This document shows positions 1 through 10,493 of a stretch of DNA of 56,265 bases, one piece after another (within the stretch, counting starts at the first letter, position 1; the number at the start of each line of letters is the position of its first letter). Under the pieces are notes generated by a model, which searched no databases, was not told the origin of the DNA, and worked only from the letters and a program-made list of their open reading frames with translations. The stretch comes from Conoideocrella luteorostrata (Eukaryota; Ascomycota; Sordariomycetes; Hypocreales; Clavicipitaceae): assembly GCA_032433595.1 (NCBI GenBank), contig JASWJB010000294.1, forward strand, positions 1 to 56,265. Reading direction: 5' to 3'. A program made the translations under genes and the position numbers.

Positions 1-3000
1 ATCATAATCATCATCTCTGTCATGCCCTTGATCCGGTCCTTCCTGGTAGAACCCTCCCTCGTAAAACAATATGCCACTATGCTTTGACGCAATATGGTGA
101 TATATGTTCCTCTCCGAATGTGCCTCTCCGCACCCATAACACCAATGTGTCCCACACAGACATACCATGTGATGACACCCTCCGGTCTTCTCTGTCATAA
201 CTCCACAGCCAGGACAGAATTTGAGCCCGTGGGCTTTTGAATTGAAATTTTCAATTGAAGTACACTCCTCACACATCCAGCCCGTCACGGGCTCGGGGGC
301 CCCGTCTGCACACACTCTTTCCAGATATCGCTTCGCAGAGCCGCATCGGCGGCACCATGCATATATCCAGCTGCCAGCCTCTGAAATAGCCTGAGCCAGA
401 TTTACCAGGTCGGCAACATGGTGCCGTCGTGCGATCTTGACGCCCGGAAGCCGACGACAAAACGCACAGCTCAGCGCAGCCAGATTGATAATCCTCCCGG
501 CCCTGTTCATGCCGTACCAGGACTGGGTGCAGCCGGCGCAGATGCGCTGTTTGCAGCTGGATCTTCCACATGCAGATAGAAGATGAGCGGCCTTGAATTT
601 GGAAAAGCAGAGACTACAGGTGAAGGCGGCAGATTCCCGATTCTTGATGCGCTGGCGCAGGCTCTCTTTGATCCCTGCAATATTATGAACCCTTTTGCCT
701 TTGATGGTGACGATCGTGTCCTCCGCATACGGGAGCAGCTCGACCTTTGTTATAAAGTCGCTCAAGTCGCAGTGTGTGGCTGTGTAAAAGATGGATCGTC
801 CATCAAAGGGAGAAGCGATAGTCATGTCAGCGTTTTTCAACAGCCACGTCCACCCGTTTTCTTCCTTTATGTCGTGAGGGGTAATCTCGAGAGGAACAAC
901 GGTCCGTACACTAGTCTTGCAGCCCGGGCAAGTGAAGGCTGCCTCATTGAAGTCCTTTGGACGATACTCCTTCGGCCAAATCATCTTGCTGAGGCATTGG
1001 CAACACTGGACCGTGGGAGCACTCTCTATCGTCCTTTCTGTGACCATGTTGCCCACATGCCGACAGTAAAAACACTTTGCCCTGACGCCATGTTTTTTTG
1101 TATTGTAAACCACATACTGCGCCCGGCACGTTTCGACGCAGCATTCCACCCATGCCATGCTGCTATTCTCATCATCCTTCTTGGTCACATTTGTGCAGAG
1201 CTGTTGGGCATGATCAGGGGACCTGGTGCATGCCCCGCAGTTGCAGTTTGTAGGCGACACACAGCACAGTCCGCAGATTCCGTTCTCTGCCATGATGGTG
1301 ACAGAACGAGGATACAGGCACTCACGGCATGTGGCTACTGGTCCAGCAGCAACTTGAGTCTTTGTAGGATGCCAGCTAATATTGGCGTCGACTGGATGTT
1401 GCAGATACTTCTCAAGGAGTTTGTAGTCCAGCATAGTCCGAAACACTGTACGATCCTTGTCCACTAGAATGCACTGTTGGGGGTCTGGTCGTATTGTCGC
1501 ACCCGAAGCAACCCGTTCTTCATAGTCTTGGTCCGCCCGAATAATCAGCTGGATACAGCCAGGAGCCCAATTCTCAGGAGTCGTGACGTCGTTCCATATT
1601 GGGCCAAGGGCTAGAAGCTCCGCATCAGCCGCATCCCTGAGAGTGGAAATGCCCATCCGAAGAGACAGTGCCGCCAACACAGCGGCCGGTCGTGTGGCGA
1701 GCAGTGTTCCTGACAGGACGGTGTGGAGGAGAACTTTCCAAAACCGCCTCTTGTACTTCGGTTGCATCAGAGATATTGGCACATAACGTACCAGAATGCC
1801 ACCATCTGAGCACCTTATATGTGCAGGGACATCGGCTTCGCTCTCAGCAATGGACAAGCGAGTTAGGACCTTGCCCACTCGTCGAAGCACCTTGCCATCG
1901 CAGGACCTCCCGATCTCCAACAGCTCTTTTCGTTTAAATTGATGTAAGTCGCGGTAATCTTCCTTTCGTTTCGATTTTGTCGTCCCAGGGGCGAACGTAG
2001 CGGTGGGGTCCAGGAACACCAAAGGATAACGATCCTCCTTGGCTACCTCTCCGATTTCTCTCTCCAACGTGAGCGTGTAGTCATATGATTCATCCAGCCA
2101 CTTCTTCATCTTCACCTTGTCCTCATAATTCTGGATCCGTTCAATGTGGTGTCCAAAAATTGGGGCAAGAACGTCTCTATCCTCTCCTCCTCGACCATTG
2201 CATACTGCCCGCCAAAGGTTGCCGAAGACAGGATTGAGTGACATTGCGACTACATTATCCTCGAAGATGCTGCGGAGTTGGCGGATCACTACATCTTTGT
2301 GCTTGTCGTCATCATTGTAGCGCTCAACAAAGTTGCCTACAGGTGGCCCGCGTTGCTTCATGATGGAGCCGAGTTCGTTAAGGATGGCATGGCTCTCTTG
2401 GTTATTGTCGCTGAAGACCTTTGATGCTTGTGTCGTTACGTATTTTCGTAGCTTGGGGTCGTCTTCAGATGCAGCGTTGAGAATCTTGTTCGTCGATACG
2501 TAAGAAGGAATGCACACTCTGAGCTTGCCCTCCTCACTCTGTAGCTCGCGTCTGTCTGTTCCCATCCAGGTCAGAAGCATCGTTGTAGTGAGGATTGATA
2601 TGGCGTTCGAAGTAACTCTACTAAGCTTGAACACCGTTCCGCCTGTCACTTCAGAGAGATATTGATACGGTGATGAAGTAGCCACATCATCAGCTCTGAG
2701 GATGCAATAGACATTTGCCTTCTTGGAACCGTCACGCATAACTTTCGCTGCAGATGTCCAGTCCGCGAAGAAATAACCCGTACCACTGTAGCTATCTTTT
2801 TGAAGCAGAACCGCTCGCTCCTTTTCACCATTCTTATCTTTCACCTGCTTTAAGTGAGGTGGTGCATCCGTATACAGAATGATCATAGTCGTAGCATCTG
2901 GTCTCATCTCTTGATAGGCGTACGCAAGACCGGTCTTGGTTGCTTCCGGTATATCATTATCGCCCTGTGTCATGATATTTGCGGCTCTCTCAACAACGGT

Positions 3001-3285
3001 TTTCTGGTCAACTGTGTTCAACCCATCCACCATTTTATCTGTCGAGCAACACCAGCCCGACCAGGAAGTAATGTCTTTACAGTGATAGTCCCGGTATGCC
3101 ATGACGCCGATTCTTTCGAATGAGCCAGTGAGGGCGGCAATTTTTAGCAGATCGGGAAGTGCCTTGTTTAGCCCATCGATGAAGTGCCTCATTGACTTGG
3201 TGGCATCGATCAGGAAGAGCAGATCCCATGATTCTGTCTGTTGGCCTGAAGGCGTCCCATTTCCCATCATGGTTGTGTCCCCCAT
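1..3285 (-). CDS. VWA domain plus RBR-type (RING1-IBR-RING2) E3 ubiquitin ligase-like protein, 3' end outside window
   Basis: One uninterrupted reading frame of 1095 codons from the ATG at 3285 to the window edge, so the C-terminus is missing. A von Willebrand A domain starts near residue 20 with a MIDAS-like motif DATKS (D27, T29, S31), a later GDNDIPEATKTG segment and TMIILYTDAPP. The middle (about 640-790) has several CxxC zinc-ribbon-like clusters. The end carries a RING1-like Cys cluster (about 888-945), an IBR-like cluster (about 975-1015) and RING2 (about 1022-1060). RING2 reads CPGC-x9-GGC-HHM, and C1037 sits where RBR ligases such as HHARI have the thioester cysteine. RBR enzymes move ubiquitin from an E2 through that cysteine; VWA domains bind partners through a metal. 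Substrate binding by the VWA domain is inference. The frame is open upstream to about 3400, so a further 5' exon cannot be excluded. Confidence 0.85.
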   Translation of the reverse strand, partial: MGDTTMMGNGTPSGQQTESWDLLFLIDATKSMRHFIDGLNKALPDLLKIAALTGSFERIGVMAYRDYHCKDITSWSGWCCSTDKMVDGLNTVDQKTVVERAANIMTQGDNDIPEATKTGLAYAYQEMRPDATTMIILYTDAPPHLKQVKDKNGEKERAVLLQKDSYSGTGYFFADWTSAAKVMRDGSKKANVYCILRADDVATSSPYQYLSEVTGGTVFKLSRVTSNAISILTTTMLLTWMGTDRRELQSEEGKLRVCIPSYVSTNKILNAASEDDPKLRKYVTTQASKVFSDNNQESHAILNELGSIMKQRGPPVGNFVERYNDDDKHKDVVIRQLRSIFEDNVVAMSLNPVFGNLWRAVCNGRGGEDRDVLAPIFGHHIERIQNYEDKVKMKKWLDESYDYTLTLEREIGEVAKEDRYPLVFLDPTATFAPGTTKSKRKEDYRDLHQFKRKELLEIGRSCDGKVLRRVGKVLTRLSIAESEADVPAHIRCSDGGILVRYVPISLMQPKYKRRFWKVLLHTVLSGTLLATRPAAVLAALSLRMGISTLRDAADAELLALGPIWNDVTTPENWAPGCIQLIIRADQDYEERVASGATIRPDPQQCILVDKDRTVFRTMLDYKLLEKYLQHPVDANISWHPTKTQVAAGPVATCRECLYPRSVTIMAENGICGLCCVSPTNCNCGACTRSPDHAQQLCTNVTKKDDENSSMAWVECCVETCRAQYVVYNTKKHGVRAKCFYCRHVGNMVTERTIESAPTVQCCQCLSKMIWPKEYRPKDFNEAAFTCPGCKTSVRTVVPLEITPHDIKEENGWTWLLKNADMTIASPFDGRSIFYTATHCDLSDFITKVELLPYAEDTIVTIKGKRVHNIAGIKESLRQRIKNRESAAFTCSLCFSKFKAAHLLSACGRSSCKQRICAGCTQSWYGMNRAGRIINLAALSCAFCRRLPGVKIARRHHVADLVNLAQAISEAGSWIYAWCRRCGSAKRYLERVCADGAPEPVTGWMCEECTSIENFNSKAHGLKFCPGCGVMTEKTGGCHHMVCLCGTHWCYGCGEAHSERNIYHHIASKHSGILFYEGGFYQEGPDQGHDRDDDYD

Positions 3286-4639
3286 ACCCGCGGATGTACA
3301 GTCAAGACGTTCGTTATATTTTGTTGTCTCGCAGTGGACCCAAAATGATGGCTGGCTTTCGGAGTTGTGAGGAAACAACGAAATTAAATATTCTACGACT
3401 TATCCATCACATAGTCGCGTTGAGTCAGCCCATGGTCTCCGACAAGGCTTAGTATGACTCTTTAACACACTGTGCGATTATATGTAAATCATTTCAATCG
3501 GTTGCAGGGCCGAGGGCCAGCGATCTCCATAGTTGCGGCTGACTGACTCACAGTCACTCGCCGCTAATAGAAAGTAAATCTGCCTTGTACCCGCTACAAA
3601 TCTCGCCCGTGTTCAGCCTACACTAAACTGGACGTTGTCCGACGGAAGCCTTGCTAATTAATTGATAGTAAATCGGCCATTTACATAAGTCGAAGAGGGA
3701 ATTTTAGCTAAGGGCAACCATTTTTGAACGGTATTCAAGCCTCCTAACTTCTTGCAACAGGTCGTTCAAGCATGGCAGAATGTCACCTGTGAGGTGCATC
3801 AAGGGATCGGCTCGAACAGAGAAGCGGATTTTTCCAACAAAGAACAGAGCACGATATAGAAGAATGCCTTACGCAGCTACTACAGACAGAACTGCAATAA
3901 TTTTTAATCTCCAAGTTATGCAATGAATCACGGATGGTGTGATGGACCGTATGACAGAACACGAGAGATGGAGAGAATGAGGGAATGAATAAGATGATCT
4001 ACCACCACTAGAATTCCGTGGTAAAGGTGTATCAAGTGAGGCTCCAATTAGTGTGATGTGTGATGAAACGTCCGTCAGGTCCTCTCGATCTTTTGGACCT
4101 TGTACGTGTCTCGTTGACTTTTCCGCTTGTGTTAGCCTGGGGCATTCTAGTGTAACCGTTTGTTGTTTTAGCGGACGTTGCATAATTTAACCATTGGTAG
4201 TCCTCGAAAGCCGGTTTCGGGCGTCAGTGATAGTTGTAGAGTCCTCACTGATAATTTCCGTCTTGATTTAACTGCAGCCCAATGGCCACTCTCCATTACA
4301 TATTGTTCCAGTAATGCCCTTCCCGCCGCCGTAGTTATTACATGGTCTTGCTATGTTCTGTTCTTGTAACTGTTTGAATAGTCGCACCTGCTGTTGATGG
4401 CAATGTATGGCATCTCGTCCCATGCTCACAGTCCGTCTCATTCGAAAACAGAGATCACTGATACGACTCACTGCTGAAGGCATATGGTCCAATTGACAAG
4501 TCTGAATGTCTCCACTTTGTTAGCGCGGGGTGTGCCAACACTCGGCCCATTAGGCCCATGCTGATCGAACATTCGTTCCCAACCCCAATTGCTTGTACAA
4601 GCTTCCTGGTTTTTCTCAACAATCGAGTTCCGACAGAGC
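3286..4639. other. Intergenic region between divergent genes
   Basis: Stretch of 1.35 kb between the VWA-RBR gene (leftward) and the Zn2Cys6 regulator (rightward). Only short ORFs without recognisable motifs occur, including a 104-codon minus-strand ORF at 3869-4183 that looks like chance. It should hold the promoters of both genes. No further structure was seen. Confidence 0.6.
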
Positions 4640-6809
4640 ATGGAAGGATCTTCTATAAACAAGGAAACTTCGTCTATATCTACAATCAAGCGCACCCGAA
4701 AAAAAGCCCGAAAAACCCGGCAGGGCTGTTCAAGGTGCAAGGCAAGACGGGTGAGTCAGGTTGTCAGCGCAATCGGGGTTTCGTTCAGTCCTTTGACCCG
4801 CGTAGATCAAATGTGATGAGAGTCGTCCAGCCTGCAAAAACTGCTGCAAATCCGGCCAAAGGTGTCCTGGTTTTCGGCAACTCTTGCGCTGGTCGACGAA
4901 GCATGAGCTGCCGCCGGCAGCAACAAGATGTCTCGACAGACGTGCTGATGCTGCTGTCTTACCTGGATTTGGAGACCATGATGCGCATGGGCAAAGCAGC
5001 TCTATGAATGGGGGAGTTCTTCGCTCAGCCCCGTCAAACGGCCTGTGCGGCTGTCTCGACGTTGTGTCACACACTTGGTCGCCTTCGGCAATTCCGCTGG
5101 CAAGGGATTTTAATATATGTCTATATGGGAATAATGAGTACGGCCGAGAGGATGGCGGACAAATGTTCAACGTAACGAACCCCAAGCATTTTCAGATTGA
5201 TGGGTTCACGCCCAGTATATGGCAAACTCCTGTGCATTGGCCGACTGTCTTGATCGAACATTGGTTCCGCTATATTTGTCCGTTGTGGTCTGCGTACGAT
5301 TCCGAAGTCAGCTACATTCGCCAGCTTTCTTGGAGCTCTTGGAGCACGTCCGGGGCTCTTTTTAACACTATGCAAGCCATGTCTGCCGCCTGCTTGATCG
5401 TCGACACGGAATGTCCCCATAACGTTCTATCATTGTTGAGACTACAGGCTTTGGCGGCTATAAATGAAGAAGTAGATCGAGTACGTCGATCAAAGTTCCC
5501 CCCGCGAATCACATCTGAGTTAGTTTATGCGGTATTTATGTTAGGTAACATATTGCCTCGCACTCCGTCTTACCCGTCAGAGACTACGTGGCTAGACTTA
5601 GCTCACGAATTACTCCTCATTTGGAAGGCGGAGCTTTCGGGGCTAGATGTGTTGCTGTATGCGTATTTTTGCCAAGCGTTAACATATTGGGAAATGCTTC
5701 TTGCCTCAACAGGGCGAGGCTCTGTTCCTTGCCAACTGGCAAAGAAACGGAGGAGCTACAATGGCCAACTTCACCAAGCACTGTGTTTAGCAGCTTGCGA
5801 CTCAGATCTTCTCGCCGCCAACAGAAATGATTCAAGTAAACCAGAGGAAAATTTATTGGGGACGAGACCTAACTCTTGGTGTGGCATATCTAGCGAGGTT
5901 ATTGACGTCTTTGGACAAGCCTTGGCTTTATGTCACAGCGCTTGCCAGAAAAATAAGCAGAAGAGAGTTCTGACGACCCGAGCTGCGGGCGAAATGTTCT
6001 TCGACATTTCGCTGGCGCAACTATTGCAAAAAGAGCTGCTTGCCATGGACTTCGCAAACCTCCTCTCTGTAGAAGAGATGCACGGCTTCCCTATCGACAC
6101 TCGAGACAACAATTCACCGACCTCCCATCTTTTCCTGACAGCCAAGGCATATAGGCTGGCAGCGCTGTTACAACTACATTTGGCTTTTAGCGACCTATCA
6201 TTGAAAACAGACGACGACTTCTTCGATGATGACTTGAGTACTGCAACCGCAGAAAAAAAGCCATCACGAGCAAACTTTCTTCTTTGGCAAGCTCTGTGTC
6301 TTGTTGATATCCTGGAGCAAATCCCAGCACTATCTGGCTCAAAATCCATCCATCTTATGCTTTATCTGTCAGCAGCCGTTGGCCTCAAATTTGGTACAGT
6401 ACACACTGGGGGACAAAAAACCCGATCCGCCAACCTCGACCGATCTTCCCAATACGGAGCTGAGCCCAGGTTGGACTCTTCAAATGTCGAGGTGAACCTT
6501 TTTTTGGGTGATCGGTCGACATTGGTGGAACTCCCTGCGACACCTTCAAACACATCGGACTCGAAAGGCGTCGCGGTTATCCCATTTCCTCTATCGAAGC
6601 TAGTGGTCACAAGTGCAAGGTCTCGAGTCCTGATGCGACTCGGCAGTCTTCGAAACACGCTACCTCATAGAAGAATAGATAGCACGCTAGAATTTGTTCA
6701 GCGCATATGGAAAGTCTATGATGATGAGGATGATACGTCTGCCTGTCGAGACCTCATCTACTGGCTTGATGTCATGGCTGAAGCTGGCATGAACATCACC
6801 TTGTGGTGA
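4640..6809 (+). CDS. Zn(II)2Cys6 fungal transcription factor, 704 aa
   Basis: Exons 4640-4750 and 4806-6809; the 55-nt intron (GTGAGT...GTAG) splits the DNA-binding domain. Splicing restores a full binuclear cluster: C30-x2-C33-x6-C40-x6-C47-x2-C50-x6-C57, preceded by a basic stretch (KRTRKKARKTR). The rest matches the fungal-specific regulator family: after about residue 200 comes HWFRYICPLWSAYDSE followed by a QAMSAAC stretch, a signature of the Fungal_trans_2 group. The ATG at 4640 is the first in frame ahead of the basic region. The gene ends 170 bp from the convergent dioxygenase gene and is a reasonable candidate regulator of the dioxygenase/aldolase pair, though that is inference. Zn2Cys6 proteins bind CGG half-sites, and one CGG-N9-CCG site lies in the neighbouring shared promoter. 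Confidence 0.93.
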
Positions 6810-6979
6810 TATATTGGTTGGACCTCATTTGCTACAAAAAGTTAAATACATGGAAGAATTTGATTAAGGATGTTTCAGGAAAGATCACTAAATGTGCGAA
6901 CAATAAAAGCAGACTGTTTAAAGGAAAGGAAAAGATGGCAAGTCGGCGTACAGAAGACCACCATTTTAAGTCATTCACT

Positions 6980-8644
6980 TTATCTAAATCGATGCTGCAG
7001 CACGCGCAGCTTGCTAAAATACGGGTCCTTGTCCACATATGTGCCCCTCAACCATCTTGGCTTTCCTACGTCAGCCATGTTGAAAGCTCTTCTGGAATGC
7101 AGTGTTCTCGTGTTATCAAACAGCACGCACTCGCCAGGTTTCATCCTTCGCTCGTACAAGTACTCTGACCGCTGCAAGAGAGCATTAAACTTGGAAGCAG
7201 CGTCGTGCCAGCGATCAACTTTTTCGTTTAAAGCTGAAAGAACAGGCTGGGAATGCCGTGCGGACGAGTCCTCAGATTTGGAGAATGGCGCAAGAAACGG
7301 AGGTCCCCAGTTAATCTTGTCCAGGCAGTTGACCAGCAGTGCTTCCTCCCATCCTATCATAGCACTACGCTCGCCATCTATTCGTCGCATAGCTTCTATA
7401 TAGCTCTGGAGAGTAGAGTGTACGCTTTCACCGACACGTAAAGGCTGCAAATCAATGACAGTCTTTGTCGTATGATAAATATTGAACTTGGGGTGGTTAT
7501 AGTGGTAATTCACGGGAACAGTTGTGAGTGTGTTGAACGCCTCCGGATCAGTGTGAAACAAGTCCACCGCCGCTTTATAAGCATCAGCGAACACAGTGGC
7601 ACCACCGGAAGAGGCAGATCGCATGCAGTGGAGGAGCTGGACGTGGGGTGGCTGCTCAAAATACAACAGGTCGGTGTGGAAGCCCAGTTCATGGGTCGTG
7701 TATGCGGCATTGATGGCCGCCGGGACGGTACGTACTGCTTTTGGTATCAGACTGGCATTGAACAGGAAGAGTAAGCTGGCATACATACCATCCCAGGTGC
7801 GACCGTAAAAGGTGTCCTTGATTGGTCCGATCCGCATTGCAATGGCAGCTAAGCTCTCTTCGAGTTCTGGAACATTGGTCACAAAGGCTAGTCCCTGAGT
7901 ACGTAGCTGTCTGACAAGGCTGAATAGAGTGCCGTCGTCTTTCATGTACTCTTCATAGTCGAAATCAGGCAGACTAGGAGCATCTCTGCTCCACAAGACT
8001 GGACTTGAAAAGTTATCCGAGTGAGAGCCAGGCGCGGAACCAGACTGCATGGTAACTCGCAAATCTGCCAATTTTAATGTGGTAGTGTGGTCATGTCTGA
8101 ACCCGGGAACGTCATTTTCCCACGTGATTCTAATAGAATCTGATGCTCCGCACGTTTCAACAACCCTAGGTGCAATGTTTGCTGGTATGTCGGCAGTAGA
8201 AAATAGCCTCTGGTTAGTAGATTCGTGTACGCAGGACGGGCATGAGCATGCGTCGCGCAGCAGCACGGCTGAAAAGTCAACAGCCTGTCCCTGTATAGGA
8301 ATTTGTACCATCGATGGCTTCTTATACTGTTTTCTCGCTGAAGCAGCCGTTGTGGCGCTGTTGGTATGTGAAGATGAACGAAGGCGAAGGTCACGATTCC
8401 CTTCCGTGAGGCTTGTCGTTTCGTTGGTCAAAGTCCTCTGCGCGACATGTCAGTGTAGTCCGCATTGCACATATTGAAGCGAACTGATGCTTACTTTCTC
8501 GGCAGGGCTATTGCCCGTTCTGAATCTGGGCTGCTGTGAAAGCAAGGTTGGTTGGCGCGAGAATATCAAGCGCTGCCCGGAGTGCTTCCCACGTCCACGA
8601 GGAATGACTCCCGCCACGGCGAAATTTCTGACTGATTGCATCAT
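6980..8644 (-). CDS. Gamma-butyrobetaine dioxygenase-like Fe(II)/2-oxoglutarate oxygenase, 517 aa
   Basis: Exons 8495-8644, 7789-8437 and 6980-7734. The N-terminal 50 residues (MMQSVRNFAVAGVIPRGRG..., Arg-rich, few acids) look like a mitochondrial presequence. Next is the small zinc-binding domain of this family (ACSCPSC around residues 113-119), then the TauD/BBOX double-stranded beta helix. H286 and D288 of FHTD and distal H479 of LHSRR form the iron triad; R493/R496 suit 2-oxoglutarate binding. Intron 2 (7735-7788) is exactly 54 nt without a stop, so retention would insert 18 residues into GRTWD-VRTVP; homologous proteins run straight through. Family members hydroxylate gamma-butyrobetaine (carnitine synthesis) or trimethyllysine; the substrate here is not determined. 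It is convergent with the regulator and divergent from the aldolase. Either of the adjacent ATGs at 8644 and 8641 could start it. Confidence 0.9.
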
Positions 8645-9383
8645 TCTCACGTTGGTCGTGCTGATCCATAAAGGAGATGCGAGTTGGCAAAACTTTGGAG
8701 TTCGATGAGAGTCTTAGCCTATTTATGTGATGAAGGCGGGTCATGGAAGAACTGGTAGACAAACGAACACATCACTACAACCAACTACAGCTTGAGCAGA
8801 GGTACGCCTTTCACGAAAACCAAAGTTGCAGCGACGTCACTCTTTCTTGCGGCATTATTTCTGCCAAAGTACGATGCAGTCAGTTCGGCTGGTTACACAT
8901 GTAAGTTGATGAATCAATCGCGGGATGAACCCGTGGTGGGGATATGCTCGTACTTAGTTTCCTAATGTAGTAAGTGGATGTAACCTTTTAACTGCGGGAC
9001 GGCTAGTTAGACCGCATCAGGTAAAAAAATACGATAGTACGGAGAAGGGTGGACTAAAATTGAGGTACTAGTTACATTCATGGGTCCAAACCTGTTAGGA
9101 TTATACTACTGGAAGACTGCTTCTTTTAGACAAACTACAAATGTCACGAGTGACACCAGCAGGTTCCCAAACAAGGATGACTTCAACACCTTAGTACGGA
9201 GCTTTTGGCAGCGACTGGGCCGCCAAGCCTCGGGTTCCATGTTCTCCTGCGATCGAGGTCTAAGACACGGGTATTTAAGGTGAGCCGATGAATGTCACTT
9301 CAAAAGATTTTTTTTTCCCCTCTGGCCATGCGGATAACAAAGCCTCTCATCGCATGTCGAGGCTTCAAAATATCTCAACTACA
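8645..9383. promoter_or_regulatory. Shared divergent promoter of dioxygenase and aldolase genes, with CGG-N9-CCG site
   Basis: Region of 739 bp between two divergent start codons. A perfect CGG-N9-CCG inverted half-site pair lies at 9000-9014, the type of site bound by Zn2Cys6 dimers. A TATA-like TATTTAA lies at 9272-9278 for the aldolase, and a CATAAATAGG stretch (minus strand, about 8715-8725) could serve the dioxygenase. Binding by the regulator encoded at 4640-6809 is inference. Confidence 0.4.
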
Positions 9384-10493
9384 ATGGCTACTCGTATCGT
9401 GAAAGAGACGGAGCCGGCGACGAAGAAGACGCCCTTGCAGCTCATATCTCAAGGACCCTGCCTCCCCGGTATCCCAAAACACCCCAGTTTCTCTTTACAC
9501 AGGCAGTGGCTCCTCGAGCAAATGGCACTTGCTTTTCGCGTATTTGCACGAAAAGGGTATGCTCAAGGCATGGCTGGTCACATCTCCGTAAGGGATCCGG
9601 AGAACCCACACGCCTTTTGGACTGTAAGATGTACCTTGGTTTCGAAATGAAAGAAAACTTGGCTGATTGGTCATAGAACCCGCTAGCTGTGCATTTCGGC
9701 GTCTTGAAAGCGAGCGACATGATCATGGTCAACCATGAAGGTCTGCACATTGGCGGTAAGAAACCCCCCTCCCTCATCTACCCCCTTTTTTAGTTCCTTA
9801 AATTGAGGATAATCATTTCATGTTGTAACTCTATTATGCAGGAAACAAGAGCCGAGCCGTAAATTCTGCTGGCTTCCTTATTCACAGCGCCGTACACATT
9901 GCCCGACCAGATGTCGACGCAGTCTGTCATACGCACAGCCCAAACGGCATGGCATGGAGCATCTTCGGGCGTCCGTTGGAGATGTTGATGCAAGACGTCG
10001 CTTATCTTTACGGCGACGCTCAGGCCGTGTATCAGGTTTGTTGCGGTGCCTGTCCCACTTGGAAAGAATATCAAGTGACCAACTGCTTTCTAGGACTTTG
10101 GAGGTGTAGTGCTTACAGAGGAGGAGGGTAATCGTATCGGCGATGCACTTGGTCCGCAACCCCTGAGCTTGTTATTCCACGATGAGATCGAGCACTAACG
10201 GGTTAAGAATAGGGCCCAAGGGTAAAGGCATGATTCTGCAGAACCATGGACTCTTGACCGTGGGCTCCACGGTCTCCGAGGCATGTTTTCTAATGACTCT
10301 CATGGAGCGGGCATGTCAGTGTCAACTGCTTGCTGAAGCCGCGGCGGCAAATGGGTTACCAAAAGTTTATATCTCTGAAGAAAGCGTCAAGTACACGTTT
10401 CAGCATTCAAGCGATGTTGAGACTCTATACTGGGAGGGTCAACCAGATTTACTGTATGAAGAGTACCTGAGCAATGGCGAGCATAAAAAGTGA
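9384..10493 (+). CDS. Class II aldolase/adducin family protein, 283 aa
   Basis: Five exons: 9384-9623, 9677-9755, 9842-10035, 10094-10151, 10213-10493. The spliced frame gives the whole fold typical of fuculose-phosphate aldolase relatives. H136 and H138 (HTHS) and H202 (QNHG) are the expected zinc ligands. GGNKSRAVNSAGFLIHSAVH and GPKGKGMILQNHGLLTVGST are characteristic family segments. Intron 4 has a weak donor (GTCCGC) but a clean branch point (CACTAAC) and gives the conserved ALGPKGKG. In-frame ATGs also occur at 9288 and 9354; 9384 is preferred because 9288 is only about 10 nt past the TATA-like box and the context at 9384 (ACAATGG) is good. Members cleave or epimerise small sugar phosphates or act on hydroxy-acids; the substrate is unknown. 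It is divergent from the dioxygenase. Confidence 0.9.

Noticed and set aside
583..1467. 294-codon plus-strand ORF
   Set aside because: Lies fully antisense to the VWA-RBR gene, whose frame is far longer and carries recognisable zinc-binding motifs.
3869..4183. 104-codon minus-strand ORF
   Set aside because: No domain, mixed composition and no splice partners; probably random.
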